From assembly GCA_037975125.1 (NCBI GenBank), contig CM075862.1:18290283-18354282 (forward strand): 64,000 nt of DNA, in the 5' to 3' direction. The first letter of the stretch is position 1, and each line of letters opens with the position of its first letter. Both the position numbers and the translations under genes were made by a program. Below are positions 12,001 to 27,000 of the stretch, piece after piece. The notes beneath the pieces are model-generated. The model was given only the letters and a program-made list of their open reading frames with translations, was not told the DNA's origin and did no database searches. The DNA is from Latrodectus hesperus (Eukaryota; Arthropoda; Arachnida; Araneae; Theridiidae).

Positions 12001-15000
12001 AAAAATAGCTTGATATACTATATAATAAGAATCAATAACTTAGTAATATAAATGAATTAATATCAAATAGTATCACTGATTCTCTTTTAAGAATAGCGCT
12101 TTTGTCAAATGGGACACATCTCAAATAATAAAAAGCTGTATGTAGGCTTACTGGGAGGTTTAACAACTGGGAAACATTATTAAACCACTTTTATATAAAT
12201 TAATTTGTTTATTATAAAATAACGAAAAATGTATGCTTCAAATTTTTCCATGCATTAGCTTAGTACCTCACATCTGTACCAAATACATAAAAAAAATAAA
12301 CAAAATTCACCTAACCCAGTATTGTCAGAAGTGAGTTTCCTAATATGTTCAGTATTAAGAAAACACATTTAATTTTTAATTTCTTATACCCTTCCTTTCA
12401 ACAGAAATAGAACGTTATGATCAAATGAAACTTCCAAATAAAAAAGAAAAAATTCTAATTATAAACTCAATTAAAATTTTAAGATGAGCCATAGAAAAAT
12501 TAGTACTAACATATCAGCTTCATCTCGGTCAATTTTACGTCAAGCTGATGTATTGTCATAGAAACCAAATCTAGACAATGTAACAAAAGAAAACAAGAAA
12601 AGATTCTCATGGGCTTTGTTTGAAAATTATAGTACTATGATTAATAATCAAATTGGCTTATGACTACAACTGTTATTTTCATGGTTTATCAGATATATAC
12701 AAATAAAAATTGCCACAGAATCACAATTCATCTGTAAGTTAAAATTTGTTGATAAAAATTCTGATTTTATGTATTAATTTATTTCAAACGCCAAACAGTG
12801 ACATTCAATTCTACTTTGAATATTTATCTACTGACCTCAGCTTTTTAATTTTTGTACTGTGTCTTGCTTATTTTTATATATTTTCCATTTAATTTTTATT
12901 TTCTCATTTAGTTTGGTTTACTAATAATTATTTTTAAACTTAAATCATTTAAGAGGTAATGTTACTTTTAATGCTTTCTGGGCAATTTGATTAAAAATTT
13001 TGAAATAAACATGGATTTATTATTCCCCATGGTCGCACATTAAGCAATAAACTTAATTGGTACTTTTCCATTTCGCCAAGCGAAAATTAAGTAGCCAATT
13101 GGCGACAACACACAATATACACATAAAATTTTTAAATGTTGTTTTACATAAAATTTTTTAAGTTTATTTATTTAATTGTTCTTGTGTTCACGCTATGCAT
13201 GGAATGATGGGTGCCAGAGCCTCAATCTATTTACTTATTATATTAGATTACAATTTATCAAGTGATGCATATTTCAAAATCTTATTCTTTTTTTTTAATA
13301 TTTTTTATGTGAATTTGTTGAGATTATTATTTTTTACAATATATTTTTAAAATCCGAATTTTTCTAGAGAGATTTTATGAAATTGTTAAATTTGTATATA
13401 AAGCAACATAGCATAAAATTATGAAAAGGAAAAAAAGAGTCGAAATAAAGTCGTTGACAGTAAAAGGCCGTCTTATGTTTTGGAAACGTAGCAGTAAAAG
13501 GTTACCGGTGGAGATATTACCTCTAGTGCCTGTTGTAACATTTTTGGCGACTTTATTGCCTGTGCCGGCGAAATGGAAAGGGATCACCTAATCTTATTGA
13601 CTTCTTAATACACAACTAGTTATCAGTTTTGTAATATATTGTCTTATATAATTCTAATAAATTAGTAATATAAATCTTGGAACTATAGTTAGATATCCCC
13701 CTTTTGGTGACCACTGCGACTTTTTTTTTGTCACCAAGTTATGTGCATGTTTTTAATGTGGGGATTTTCCCAAAATTAAAAAAATAAGCATTTTATAAAA
13801 TTTTAAATCATAATAGTATAAAAAACCTAAACAAAGTATTATTGGAAAATAAATAAACTTTTTTGTTATGTTTGCCTTCTCTTCAAAACAACCAGTAAAA
13901 GAGAAGTTAATAACAATAATGGACTTACCTGATGTGACGTCAAGCTCACATGTCAAATATGATCGGTGATATTATCGAAATATATATAAGAAAATTACAA
14001 TAATAAATTAACAAAAATATATAAGAAAAAGATATTAAATAAACAAATAGAGAAATTGGAAAAAGGTTTATGATGTTGAAAATATAAAAGAAAAATATAA
14101 TAAATTAAAAAATATATATACAAAAATTAAATTATAAATAAACAAAATAAAAAAGATATAAATAATAAAAAAAATTGGAAAAAACAGTTTGATGTTTGGA
14201 CGCTGGTGACAACGAAACACAACGGCAAACCTAGAATAAAAAGTTCAAAATTAAAATCAATGAAAACTTTAAATACTGTTACCACTGAAAAGAACCATAT
14301 GTATGATTTAAAAATGATGTAAAACACAAGAACTAAATTTGGTAACACTAATAAAAACAAAGGATGCTAGATTGGGTGAGAAATCACTTTGTGGGGGAAA
14401 TCAAACTTACACCTAAATCTCTGAATGTAAACTGATTTGTGGTGACATTTATGGTTGCTATTAACATAACTCTTATACTGTATTATTAATGTATATTAAT
14501 TTCTAATATAATATTTTGATCTACTTAGATTGTGCTAAAATATTTACTCAAAAAATGTGCTCATCTGAATATTGGCTTACATAAAAAATATATTTTGTAT
14601 ACAATGATTATCTGATCTTATAGATCCTTTCTAATCTTTTTTGTAATGCATCTATAATTAATTTTATGTTCCAAATTAATATGTAGATCAATAGCTTTAT
14701 TTAAGAAATATTTTCCAGAAATTTTTTTGACACCTGTATATTGATTTACCTTCATAAAAATGACCATTGATTGATAAAACAATTAAATTTTTTAAAAATA
14801 ATTTTGATACCTGTATTAAGAATGTGTTCGCTTTATTTCAATATGTATATAGTGCAGATTGTTTTGTTCTGTGTTTCTAAAATGTCCTAGATTGTATTTT
14901 ATAACATAACAAGTTCCAGATCTTCTATATCATTTTCTATACAAATATGGTATCCACTAAGTATTTTTTAGAAAAGATAGGCATTATTTATAGTATTTAT

Positions 15001-18000
15001 TTTAATAGGAATGTTTAAAATAATTTTGGAACAAGTTCAGTATCCCCATACACTGATTTCTCGCCAAATCTGGTAACCGTTGTAGTGTTGCTGATTACAG
15101 CTTTTGTTTTCATTGTTTTGTTGCCAAATTTAATTTTTGTTACTATTTTTATTTTTTTGTTGCCAGATTCCGTATTTCTCGTATTTTAAATAATTTTTAC
15201 GTTATAAATCTGCTTTTTTTAGTGGCAATAGCTTAATTAGTTTCACTTCTAGAACTTTCCAGAAATTTCTTTATGAATTGTTCTACGTTTTAATTGCTAG
15301 TCATTTTAATTTCGTTTACATTAGCTGACGGAATTAGTGGATTTCCCGCTCTTGTGTTTCGTTGTCTCCAGTGTCCAACCATCGTAAATTTTTCTTTTTT
15401 ACTATTTCTTTTTCATTATTATTTTTATTTGGTTTAATTTTAATATAAATTTTTTTATTAAATGATATATTATATTTTATGTATTTAAAACCGTTAAATA
15501 TTCTTTTTCCTTATTTCGTTTTCTTAATTTATTATCATCTTTTTATTGTTTTAATTACTTTATTTTTTGTTTTAATTTAAAATGTCTCATATTCAAAATG
15601 TTGTTGAAAAATATCAACAAATTATTTTACCAAAAATTAAAGATAATAATGATGGATTATTGCTCAGGATTCCAAATTATTAATTAATTTAGGATTCCCA
15701 AATATAAATTAATTTTTAACGGAAATTGGATTTTAGGAAGGTGTAATTATTTTATTTAAATTCTATTGCTCACATGTATTTTTTTATTGTATTCTTGTTT
15801 CATTTTTATTTACTTAAAATGTGTATATATTTCAAAAATATTTTATTCATGTTTTTTTTTAAATTTAAAAATGTATAGATTTGAAAAATAAGTTTTTGCA
15901 TGCTTTTTTAAATTTTATAAAGTGTATATATTTAGAAAAATATTTTTGCATGCTTTTTTTTGTAAAATTAGATAATTATTTTTACTGAAATGTGACACTG
16001 GTGACAAACGAATAAAATGTCGAAATAAATATACCAATCGGCATGTCAGCTTAACTTCATATCAAGTAAGTCCATTATTTATATTTATTTCCCTTTTTAA
16101 ATTTTCTGAAATACTTATTTTTCGATCGAATTTAGGGAAATTTCTTGTTTAAATAAACGCGCGCCTAGCTTGGCAACTTGACGACAAAAAAATTCGCCGC
16201 GTCGCCAAGTGTATGGGGATACTGAACTTGTTCCATAATTTTCTTCGGGAGTGACTGTGGCTTAATCCTTATAACTAACACTAGATTTGATGACATTTCG
16301 AAGGGTCATAAAGTTTGCCACCTAGATTTCATCCTCTGTGTTAGCAGTGTGACAAATCTGTTGATTACTGTTCCAGATTGGATTTGTTCAGTGATTCCAC
16401 GTCATATTCCAATTTGTGTGATATGATTGCTGTTTTAGTACCCTTTAAAGTTTCTGTTTTCTAAATCTGTTCTTAAATAGTTATGTGTGAAATTTTGATT
16501 TATTTTCGTACAATTTAAAGGTTAAATGTTATTTAGATATAATTTCGTAAAATTGTTTAATTTTTTAATAAGGCTATTTTTGAAGTTTTATTGAAATCAA
16601 AATAATGAAATTTATTTTCAAAATAATTTTTTAATTTAGTAAATTATGTATAATTTATGTAAATAATACTTTTTAGAAATTTTGTCTTTGCAATTCTAAA
16701 TTTTGCATTTGATAATCTTATAATTTTGTCATTGACAACATCTTTTAAAACGGGATACATATATTAGGATTTTACCTTGTTTTTTTCTTTTTATATTACC
16801 CTGTTTTGAATTGTTTTCTATTCTTTCTGCTACATCCATCTTATTGCCTATTCTCATAAAAAAGACAGTGTTTTCCATATTTTTGTGAGGTGTTTTAAAA
16901 CACTTAAAATTTTAATCCTAGACCTTTTTATGTAAATACAATTTTTTAATTTAAAGATATCTTTTTGTTGAATGTCAAGCTGGATACTCTCTGATGCCAG
17001 AAATCTCTTAAATTGAATGCCAGATAGCTGGAAGCTCTCTGGCATTCAGTTTAAGAGTTCAGGGATATGAATTTGAAGTTGTAGTTGGATGTTTACATTA
17101 CTTCAGAATCAGAATGTTTCAGCTTCATAGCAAAGCATTTGGATTTCACTTTAATGACATCACCATCCACAGGAATGTGCATTCCTGTCATTTTTCTCAA
17201 CTTACTAGGGAAAACTCTTTTCTATTTCTGATGCTTTGATTTTCTAAAATATATACTAGAGAGTACTTTTGCTGGTTCTATTTTCGTTTTTTAAGGATTT
17301 TTCAGAGTTTTTAAAATTGTCAAGCGATAGCCCTTTGGAATTTTATGTATTTTTGGCAATTTTTATCTATATTAAGAATTCAACTGATAAATGTTTGTTT
17401 CATCAATTGAAACAAATCCATAACAGAACTAGTTTTATCTCCCTCTTGACAAATGGAACTTCTTAATTTAAGTTGTTCAAATGAAACTAAACTGGCTACA
17501 GAAGAGAGTACAAACTTTTTAAGTATTTTCTTTTCTATGTTTTCATGTATGGAAATGCAATCAAAGTTTTTTCTCTTCTGTTTTCTTATATACTAGAAAA
17601 ATAGAAGGCAGATTTGATACCATAGTTCTTTCCCAACAAATTTCTGTCTCCACAGTCTCTGGAATGCATGCACATGTCACTATGTTGTTCAAGGAAAAAA
17701 AGGTCATATAAAAAAGAAATTTTCCAAAATTTTTGTTTGGAAGTGGACATTAAAATTATGGTGTTAGAGAAGGTATTAACCACAAGTTTCTAAAAACTTT
17801 TTTGAATGTTCGTAAATTGGAGATTTGTAAAGCTGAGTGTCTGCTGTGTTCTAAAATGAATGTGTTGAACTAAATTATTTTTCTAAAATATTTTGCAGAA
17901 CTTTTTTAAAATTTAATTTGTTTGTATTGGCCTTAATATTTATTTTTAGAAACTTGAAGAGTTAAATAAATTTCCAGACTTCAACAACTATCTTATATTT

Positions 18001-21000
18001 GTACTCACCAAATTAACTTCAGAAGGTAAGTTTAATGTTCTTGATTATTTTAATACATGAATATGTATAGTTTTCATTAAAGTTGTTTTTAAAACAAATA
18101 ATTATTAAATAACATTTAAAAGTATTGCATTTTCAAACTGCTATTAAATTAATTGCATTAGCTGTTTTCTGACAATTTGAAAATGTCAATTCTCTTGAAA
18201 TATGTATACAAATTTCAGGAGTATTTAAAAAGTCAATTTTTTTTAATTTCGAAAATAAAACTGATAATATAAATTAATGTGCTTGTGCAACTATTATTTG
18301 AATAATTTAAAATATTTATATTATGTAGTTCCTATTTTGATATTTATGCATAACATTTTCTTACTTTTAGATGAACCTACTAGGTCACTGAGTGGTTTAA
18401 TATTAAAAAATAATGTAAAAGCACATTTTCATCAATTTCCTCCAGAAGTAACAGAATTTATTAAATCAGAATGCTTGAATAGTGTTGGTGATCCTTCACC
18501 ATTAATAAGAGCAACTATAGGTATTCTTATTACAACCATTGCTTCAAAAGGCGAGCTTACCAATTGGGTAGATTTATTGCCACGTTTGTGTCATTTACTG
18601 GATTCTGAGGATTATAATGTCTGTGAGGTGAGTTCTAAGCTTTCTTGTATATTTTGCTATGTCCAAAATATTTTTTAATGACAATAAAAGAAGTATAGAA
18701 GTTTCTAAACTGTATGCATGACAAATATTTAATTATTTAGAAAATGAACTTAGGGATCCAATTACTTTAGTCCGTTTGGTATACTCCACAGAAAGAATCT
18801 TGTAGGTCCTGTTTGTAAAACAGCTAAAAAACCAGAGAGCTATTTCTTAAATGCAAAAATAGATATTACAGATCTTCATGGATAAAAATTGCTTTAATTA
18901 TATATACTTAAATAAAATTAAATGATTCATATTTATTTGTAATATTTTGATAAAAGTAATATAGTATTTGATTGAGGGAATATTGAAATAATAAATATTA
19001 TAATTGAAATATGTTAGATGTATTTTCATTGTGGAAACCAGTACTCATAAACTTAATTACTAATAGTGAATTTAAAAAGAATGAAAGTATATGTTTTTAA
19101 TTCCGAGTAGTATTTAAGATAAATGAATTTTAAGAAATATTTTTTAAATAATTTTGGATTTAATTCTGAATAATTATAAAAAATTAAACTGCATCTGATT
19201 TTGTTTTACTTAAAATTTCTTATTATTTAATTACCTTGAATACTAGTTTGTAAGAAAGCAAACTGTAGTCGTATGATCATGTTAAAGACTTAAAAATGAT
19301 GGTAAAAGTTAACAGACCCGTACAGCATTGGCGCAATTTAAAATTTTTGTGCTAAGTACTCTACAGCTCTGTCGCCAACGTAAATTACGTCACTACGCGC
19401 GATGGCCATCAACCATTAACAATCTCGTTCGAACTTCAGATTTGAAATCGAGCGTTTTTCCGAATTCCAAATATTTAAAATTTGAATATTTCATTATAAT
19501 TAAGTACTATAGAAGTTTTAGTTTTAGTAACGATTTCAAAAGTAATTGAAAATAGAATATCAAGCTACTTGATCTCACAGGACTGTTGGGACAATGTGTT
19601 CCCACTATCCAAGACGAGAGGGACACATATGTGCCGATAATAAAAACTGAGATAAAATTTTCCTAATTACCAGTTTATTCGAGATAATTTGCTTTGTGAA
19701 CAATGTACCTAACCTTAGATTTACGATTAATCAAAATTTAATCGTATATATGTGATATTTTCCAAAAAAATAACACATTTATGTTCCCAGAATACAAAAT
19801 GAGCCTATGCAATGATTCCAAAATACAGGAATATGATTGCATATGGTAGTGCCATCTACCCACTGTGGATGAAAACACATTCAAAAATGTTGGCAGGACT
19901 GATGGAAATGCCTCCCATAAGACAAAGAAGAGATTCTGTCCCAACAAATTTTTTGAATTTTGCTTGGGAGGTATGTGTCCCGTTAGTCGCGAAATTAAAA
20001 ATTCTACTAATATAAATCATAAGCTGCCAATGCAATAAATATCTGTAATTTGATTCAAAGTATAACTCAATTTATTTGAAAAATTATATTTTAGTTTTTA
20101 TAAATGAGGAATGAATTTATAAATAATACAGAATTTAATAAATTTTCTCAGTTATATGTACAAAAGATTTTAGAAGAAATACAAGAAAAATATGCAAAGT
20201 TTTATAAAGAAAGTTAAATAAAAAGTGAGTAAAAATATTCAATAAGATAAACTTACTAACCAGATAAATTTATCGCATTATGTATATCGCCAAGTCACTG
20301 AATCATAGCCATAATTTTCTGCAGCCGATGATAGGGGCTCTATCTAGAGATACTAGTATTTTGAAGAAATATACTAAAAGTGGATACAATGATGTTAAAT
20401 TCCTCATTAAATCATGATAAAAGATGGTCTCTAAAAGTTTAATATGAAATATTTGTGTATGAAAAATTATATCTTAGCTTTTGTTCATAATGGTCAGTGT
20501 AGCATTCAATTTAACTGATTATATGAAATTTTGTATGATTTTGTTGAATTTTTACTGATTTATTATTTCTTTTTGTAAAATTTAAAATTCTCTTATTTTT
20601 TTTATTTGTAAAGTATATTAGAAAATTTTATTTTGTGAAATTGTCTATTTTTAATTAAAAATTTTATTATTACAAGTATGCTTAATTGTTATGTGCTACT
20701 TTTAATAATAAATATCTCTATACATTTCAAAATACATTTGTAAAAAAAGATATAAATTATATTTTAAGTATGTTTCTTTATATAACAACAAAATATTGGT
20801 GTTTGCTTATATTATAATTTTTTTGAAAAATCTAAAATATATGATTTTAGGGTTCATTTGGTGCACTGCAGAAAATATGTGAAGATTCAGCTGAATATTT
20901 GGATTCAGATGCATTGAACCGACCTCTAAATATCCTAATACCAAAGTTTCTACAATTTTTCAGACACAGTAGCCCAAAAATCCGCTCCCATGCAATAGCT

Positions 21001-24000
21001 TGTGTTAATCAATTCATCATCAATAGAACACAAGTTTTAATGTTACACATTGATTCATTTTTAGAAGTGAGTCTAGTTTTAATTTCTTTTCTAATGTGTG
21101 TGCTGATTATTTTAATTGGTATTTTGGTATTAATATTAGAAATTTTCAGAATTTATTTCACTTGGCATCAGATGAAGACCCTGAAGTTAGAAAAAATGTT
21201 TGCAGAGCCTTGGTTATGCTTTTGGAAGTTAGGATGGATAGACTTATACCTCATATGCATCACATAATAGAAGTATGTTTTTCATATAGTTTTCTCATCA
21301 AATTAAATTTTATTGTATTTTATTTGATTTATATGTTTTTCATATTACTTTTTTTTTAACTAATTTAAATTCATTAACCCTTATATTCATACATTTCACA
21401 AGTATTATAAATTTTGTTACAATGTATGCATTGTTAAACATTTTAGAAGTTGTCAACTTTTTAAGTAAAAATTGTTACAAATTCAGCTGAATGATCAGTG
21501 CAGTTTTTGATTCAGGAGTTAGTGGCTGACTCCCTTCTTGGATACATTTGTTTTAATGGTTTAAATTCCACTTTGAGTCATCTCAATTAAGTTCTTATTT
21601 GCATTAAAATTATCATAAAAAGTGATAGTTTTAATTTACATGAGATTACATACAAACCAAACCCATCAATACATTAATTTATTTGTTATTTATCAATAAA
21701 TATTTGTTAAACTAATATTAATATAAATATAAATTAAAATATTAATATAAATAAGATATATAAATTTATCGATTTTGCATACCTTAATTATACATTTTGA
21801 ATAATTAATAAATAAAATAAAACACTTCATGAGTTGGAAATATCCTTAATTTTTGAAGTTTTCATAAGATTCATCTGTTATCATTGCATTATATTTTTTT
21901 ATGGTTGATTTTGAATGATACATTACTTTGATAAGCATCAGCTAAAATATAAATTCTAATTTTTCAAAGAAATATAGCATTTTTTTTTTTTTAACAAAGA
22001 TTGAAATTTGAAGAAAAGAATTGATTGTAAAGATTTTTTTTTTTTACTTGGAAGGAAATGTGAATTTCTGCACATAATCAGTAGACCTTTAATTTCCAAT
22101 TTCTATGTTTTGTACAATATATTCATGAATAATGGAATTTTGGATAAAAATGCTATTTTTTTCCTATGAATAAAAAACATTTAAACACTAATTTGTATAG
22201 AAAATATTGTTTTAATTTTTTTTACATATTTTGCTTACTTATTTTATTACTCCTGTTATTCTTTCTAGTCTGCAATAAAATATTCAGTATTTTATGAATA
22301 TATTGTGACCTTTTAAATTTTACTACTTAGAAAGAATGATTTTCTTAGCAATTAAATTGATATCTTACAAAAAATGTTTTTTTTTTTTTTTAATCTTTTG
22401 AAATAATTCAAGTGAGAATAAAAAGTAAAATAATTCAAATGACTAAGATAGAAGCATTATTTTTTTTAAAATGCTAAATATTCAATTTTACTGAACTAGA
22501 TGCTAGTTTGGATAAAATCATGATTTTTCTAAATAGTGTATCTAAAAGGCTATAATTCATGGTTATCTAATTTTTATGATTCTCCTTAATAACATATAGA
22601 ATTATGGGATAATTATTTTCTAACCAATTATGTTTTAATTTGCACAATGTTTTAAATTTTTGCTTGTTTAATTATTTTATTGCTCCCGTTTCTGCTATTA
22701 TGTATATGAAAATGATATTAATATAACTAAAAAGTACAGTTTGCAGAATACTTATTGAAATGAAACATTCCTAGGTCTTATTATAAAGTTTTTAAATTTT
22801 GCACTAGGCATAATAAAAATATAAATGATACTTAAATATAAATACAGCACTGTGATACTGAAAATATTTTTATAAATATTAAGTACATTCTGTGTGTTAC
22901 ATAAAGATTAATTTTTCATTTAAATTGCAGTTTAGTTTTCACTCATGAAAAAGTTTTGATTTGGATATTTTGACTTAATTATTTCTTGTAATGTAAATCT
23001 AATGTTTGTTTTGTTATAGTATATGCTAATGAGGACACAAGATTTAGATGAAGGAGTTGCATTGGAAGCATGCGAGTTCTGGTTGTCTCTTGCAGATGAA
23101 CCTATTTGCAAGGAAGCATTATCACCTCATTTACAAACTCTCATTCCCACCTTAGTGAGAGGAATGAAATATTCAGAACTTGACATAATTTTGTTGAAAG
23201 TAAGCAAACTATTATGAAAATGCTAATGTCTTAATAAACCATATGATATATTTGATATTTCTTAAATAATTGTGTAATATTTTTAAAAAAGGGCAAAGTT
23301 TAAATTGGAGTATTAATAGGAGGTAGATTTAATGAAGTTATGAAGCTTATATTTGTGTATGAACATTCATCAGGTTTTTATGTAAAGATGTTAATGTGTA
23401 ATTCAATATTGTTGAAGAATGTTGGATTTATATAACGAATCTTGAACTTTTAAATAGTTTTACGACTTCTTACTTGCCTCGAATACATAGCTCGTGCTAT
23501 ATGTAAACTCTTAACATTTTTCTAATCTCACCGTTAAGCTCTTTGTTACTATTCTCTTTTACTCATTGCTTGTCAGTTTTATTTTTAACTGACAAATGAT
23601 TTTGAGTCAGCAATAAATTCTTTGATTCTTTTTCAAACTGCTATTTAATTTGTTTAAAAAAAAGTCTTAATTGAATTATTTTATGTGGTAGTTCCGCATT
23701 TGGATTACTCTATGTTATGTTCCTTCCTATCAAATTGTGTGAACTTAAAGAGGATATGGATTTACAGCATTTCTGTAAGTGCCCCGCTCTACCATGCATT
23801 TCCACCTGAGAGCTCTATTGTGCAGCAAGTCATATCCTGAGTTTATAGTTTACTGAACACTTTTTTTTTATTTTTTTTATGTTTCATTTGTTTTGTAACT
23901 CTGCTTTTTGAAATAAAAAAAGTTATTTTTATGCTTCTTTTTCTAACTTATAATGTCCAAAAAATTAAATCCTTAGTCTGATTTAAAATGTTTATTTTCA

Positions 24001-27000
24001 CAAACTTATTTCATAATAAAAATGACATTTAAAGTGAAGTAAAAGTATAAGATCCATTATAATTTATCTGGACCTTTTGTAACATGCGACATTTTTATCC
24101 ATGGTATTCTTTTGAAGCTATAATATATTTTGATTCTTATCTCTAATCTTAATTTTTTTAAAAAAAATTTTGATTGTTGAAATATTATAAACCCAAACCT
24201 TCATTTTAATAGAATAAATAAAGCAGTATATAATATATAATTGTATATTCAGAATAAATTTCATTTATAATTAGAATTAATGTAACAAAAACCATGTGTT
24301 AAATAGTATTAACCCTTTGATGGTTATGAACGAGCTGAGCTCGCAATCGAATCGTGCTTCATAATGCGCGCAAACGAGTTCCGCTCGGCAGCGTGTTTTC
24401 GACCGAAAAGGTTAGAAACGAGTTCTGCTCACGTAGTTAAATTTTCCCCCAATTCGCACTGACGAGCTGAGCTCGTTCGCCAATATTATTTTGCATTGAT
24501 AATGTTACAAACGAATCCTACTCGCAAATTTAGTTAGTTTTACTGTCTACAGATGGCAGTACGGGTTCCATGAATTTCTTTTCATAATGATTGAAGTTGT
24601 TTATATTTTTACCTTGTTGTTTATATAGCCATTTTGGTGTGGTATTTTGAGTGTTTGTAAAGAAAAATGGCTCAAAAGCGAAAGTTAAATGATATTGATT
24701 ATGACGATGATTATGATTGGGATACAGAAAGCTTATCTAGTTTTGAATCTGATGACGACTTTGTTCATAATATATCAACATTAGTGTTTTACATTAGTTG
24801 TATTTATTTAGACTTTTCAATTTAATATTTGTATAAACTTGTATTAATATTTAACGATTATTATTTATAAAATTAGTTATTATCATTTATAATTTACTAT
24901 TTACAAATTATCATTTATTAATTATTTTAAAGTACTTAAAAACTGGTATTTATGTATTAAAAGTACTTTAAGAATTTTATAAAACGCGCGAGGTGAGCTA
25001 TCCACCCCATCGCCACAGAAGGGTGACATTTTCGGAAGAACGGCGGAGGAAAACAGCTGCGAATTTCGACTGCTGTTTAGTTGCAGTACAGCGCGAATTA
25101 AGTAAGCGAAAACTGCTACTTTCCCTAACCGCTAAAGGGTTAAAAAACAATCTTAGCAAATATACTTTTTAGAATTTTTCTCAACTTGTTTTATTGATTT
25201 AGTCGATTTGCCATTCAGTCGATTCAGCATGCAGTTTTCTTTTCCAATTATTGCATTGCGAAATAATTTGTTATGTTAGATGACTAGAAAAAATAAAGAA
25301 AACAATATGATATAGATATCTTAAATGCTTTTCTCATCGTAACTTTTTTTAAAATTTTGACTCCTGTGAAATTTTAAAAAAAAAAACAAAAGGGAAACTA
25401 ATTATATCTAAAATTATTTAATTTCTGTGTTTAATCTTTATAAACTTCGATGTTCTATGAAGTAAATCTTTTAATTAATGGTGTTAATTTTGTTTAAGTT
25501 TATAAAATTTATTTTTACAGGGTGATGTAGAAAAAGATGAGATGATTCCAGACAGAGAAGAAGATATTAGGCCTAGATTTCATAAATCAAAAACTCATAG
25601 TCAAAAACATATGGATGATAATACTGAGGTAACCTTTATTGTGTATTTTTTTATAGATTGATTGTGTATTTAATTGATATTTTTTCAGAATTTTTATATT
25701 TTATTCCAAATTTAATATTGAACTCTCTTTAAAAAAAAAGAAAAAGCTTGAAAGTCATTAATTATAAATTGTATTAGTCTTATTACTGTTGTCTACATAG
25801 TCAACAAGCTTATATTATTATACGATCCTCATTCTTTTAAGGACATAGCACCATAAAATCCAACCAACCTCATTTTTTTAATGTAAGCTATAAATTCGTT
25901 AAATTTTTTCAATATTTCTAACTGCTAAAAATTTTTAAAAATCAACATTTTGTATTCATTTGTACAATTTTTAAACAATTAAAATGTCAATAAATCAGAC
26001 AAAAATAACTGCAAGCTGGAAGTTTCTTTTCTGTCCAGTTTCTTAACTGCTTTTATAAAGCATGTGTTAAAATGTATTCCAGTAAATCTTTATCAACATC
26101 ATTAGATAAGTTTTATGGTATTAGTTATAAAGATAAAAATTTTGAAGAATTGAGTACTTATTATATTCAATTTTACTAACGTTTTAATACCCCTTTCGTT
26201 TTTCTCAGTTAATTAGCTCTGGTATTCAAAGAATGAGCTTTGAGTAACTGAGAATATAAGAAACCCAGTTAACATTTAGTAAATTCAACTTCTACCTTTT
26301 AAGAAATTAAAAAGTTTGAATAATATGTTTGAGGAAATTTAAAAAGGAGTTTTGTAAAGTTGAATGACTTCCTGATTCTTTTGTATAAATTGACAAATCA
26401 GATCTTGCAATTCAAATTTTATTATTATGTGTTTCAGCTCAATAACTGGTAGATTAGACTCATCTTGGAAATGGATGCTTATTTTGTAATCCAATTTTTA
26501 TACTTTGATTTCATTTAATTTATCCCTCATGTGCAAATTTATTGTTGATAGCCAAATCAAGTTTGCATTTTGTTGAATGGCATTAATTTCTTAATTATTA
26601 CTGAAAAGTATTTTTTCTTTTACTGTTTGGTAATTTGTTAATATTAAATTTTAGTTAAAGACAAGTAATACTCATTCATGATATTTCTCATGGTATAAAT
26701 GAATAAATTTTTAGTTAAAAAAGTTGAGACTTATATCTTTGATGCTGAACCATAATAATGTAAATTTTTAGTCATTTAAATGCAAGTATGCATATAATTT
26801 CAAATTAAACAAAAGATTTGATTACTGAAATGATATTTAATGTTTTAAATTTTAATTATAAGTTAAAATGGTTCAAAATGTTTTTAGCAGATGTGTTTTA
26901 ACTGTCAAATTCAGTTAAAATTAAGATAAAAAATAATTCAGGTAAGTGATTTTTAATAAGCAACTGAATTTTATAAATGTTCAAATACATTCTTGAACAG

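Larger units (their letters stand above)
24313..25139 (+). mobile_element. piggyBac-like deletion derivative (TTAA target)
   Basis: 827 bp flanked on both sides by TTAA (24309-24312, 25140-25143), the piggyBac target. The ends are inverted repeats: CCCTTTGATGGTTA on the left, and the right end reads CCCTTTAGCGGTTA when reverse complemented. Near the left end lies a cluster of palindromic words related to ACGAGCTGAGCTCG. The interior keeps only the start of a transposase-like frame, so the copy cannot be autonomous. It lies in transportin intron 6 in sense orientation. Confidence 0.8.

Noticed and set aside
19579..19985. Terminal inverted repeats based on TGTTGGGACA and GGGACACATA
   Set aside because: Both words occur on both sides in opposite orientation, but their order does not fit a single pair of inverted ends, and no target-site duplication was found.
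24329..24524. CRISPR-like array
   Set aside because: Words are short and variable, the sequence is eukaryotic, and the cluster lies inside a piggyBac-like element.
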